Notes under the pieces: model-generated | Seen by the model: the letters and a program-made list of their open reading frames with translations, nothing else | Databases searched by the model: none | Told to the model about the DNA's origin: nothing | Position numbers and translations under genes: made by a program | Shown: one piece after another, positions 63,861 through 64,000 of the stretch | Layout: each line of letters begins with the position of its first letter | Position numbering within the stretch: the first letter of the stretch is position 1 | DNA from: Pseudoips prasinana | Lineage: Eukaryota; Arthropoda; Insecta; Lepidoptera; Nolidae | Assembly (NCBI GenBank): GCA_951640165.1 | Contig: OX621255.1 | Location: 31,346,001 to 31,410,000 of the forward strand | DNA length: 64,000 bases | Direction: 5' to 3'

Positions 63861-64000
63861 AGATGAAGGAAATACTACCTCTTATTGGTAGTGAGTTAAA
63901 AAATAGATGAAATATTTAAGTTTAAACATAAAGCGTGGATTACTGTGCGATACAGTGCCTCAGCTGCATAATGGATTGTGGTTAGACTGTAATCCGTGAA
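63861..64000. other. Right window edge, nothing recognised
   Basis: Short AT-rich sequence. Confidence 0.3.

Noticed and set aside
1..64000. CRISPR arrays, operons or bacterial contamination
   Set aside because: No regularly spaced repeats, no ribosome binding sites, and every coding remnant is of animal transposon type.

Overview
The window looks like a piece of a moth or butterfly (Lepidoptera) nuclear genome. It is AT-rich. It lacks bacterial gene organisation and is built almost entirely of transposable elements in various states of decay. Signs of Lepidoptera are the dispersed repeats beginning CTAGCTGTGCCCGCGAC, the GGCCAAGTGCGAGTCGG...CTACGGAACCCT repeat, tRNA-headed SINEs with (TTA)n tails, and non-LTR retrotransposons of the kinds common in this order. 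I find no host gene I can support firmly. The best hints are a short GC-rich exon-like frame near 53.2-53.4 kb and a promoter/first-exon-like segment near 54.9 kb, both on the minus strand.

Layout. 0-7.5 kb holds old LINE/SINE debris, a SINE inserted into another SINE (3.45-3.91 kb) and a head-to-head pair of short inverted-repeat elements (4.31-4.58 kb). 7.56-11.5 kb is a 5'-truncated non-LTR element (endonuclease, reverse transcriptase, RNase H, C-terminal Cys/His region) on the minus strand, broken by one stop, one deletion and small frameshifts. 12-24.6 kb is debris: LINE tails, SINEs, a complex inverted repeat at 15.0-15.6 kb and palindrome-rich small elements. 24.6-26.9 kb is a SINE split by a 1.9 kb LINE ('family A') with an 11-bp target duplication. 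27.5-27.9 kb is a GC-rich LINE 3' end. 28-37.9 kb carries small inverted-repeat elements, including a 1.19 kb element with 8-bp target duplication at 32.76-33.94 kb. 38.3-43.6 kb is a full-length R1-like LINE (about 5.0 kb, 12-bp target duplication) inserted inside another family-A LINE fragment. 44.8-47 kb is an internally deleted DNA transposon with transposase N- and C-terminal remnants. 49.3-52.5 kb holds LINE 3' ends, one being a restriction-like-endonuclease fragment lodged in a SINE. 55.57-56.85 kb is a mariner with an intact 339-codon transposase and good inverted repeats. 57-58.8 kb holds SINEs and a third family-A LINE fragment with its own 11-bp target duplication. 59.2-62.97 kb is a tandem duplication of about 1.83/1.93 kb. 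The right edge has a nested SINE and a foldback element.

How the parts relate. The LINEs supply reverse transcriptase and endonuclease; the SINEs carry RNA polymerase III box A/B-like heads and presumably depended on LINE machinery. The DNA elements are mostly non-autonomous, and the mariner is the only one with an uninterrupted transposase. Nested insertions give a relative chronology: family-A LINE fragments and SINE2 copies are older, while the R1-like LINE, some SINE1 copies and probably the mariner are younger. Positions of small repeats are approximate because they were found by eye.
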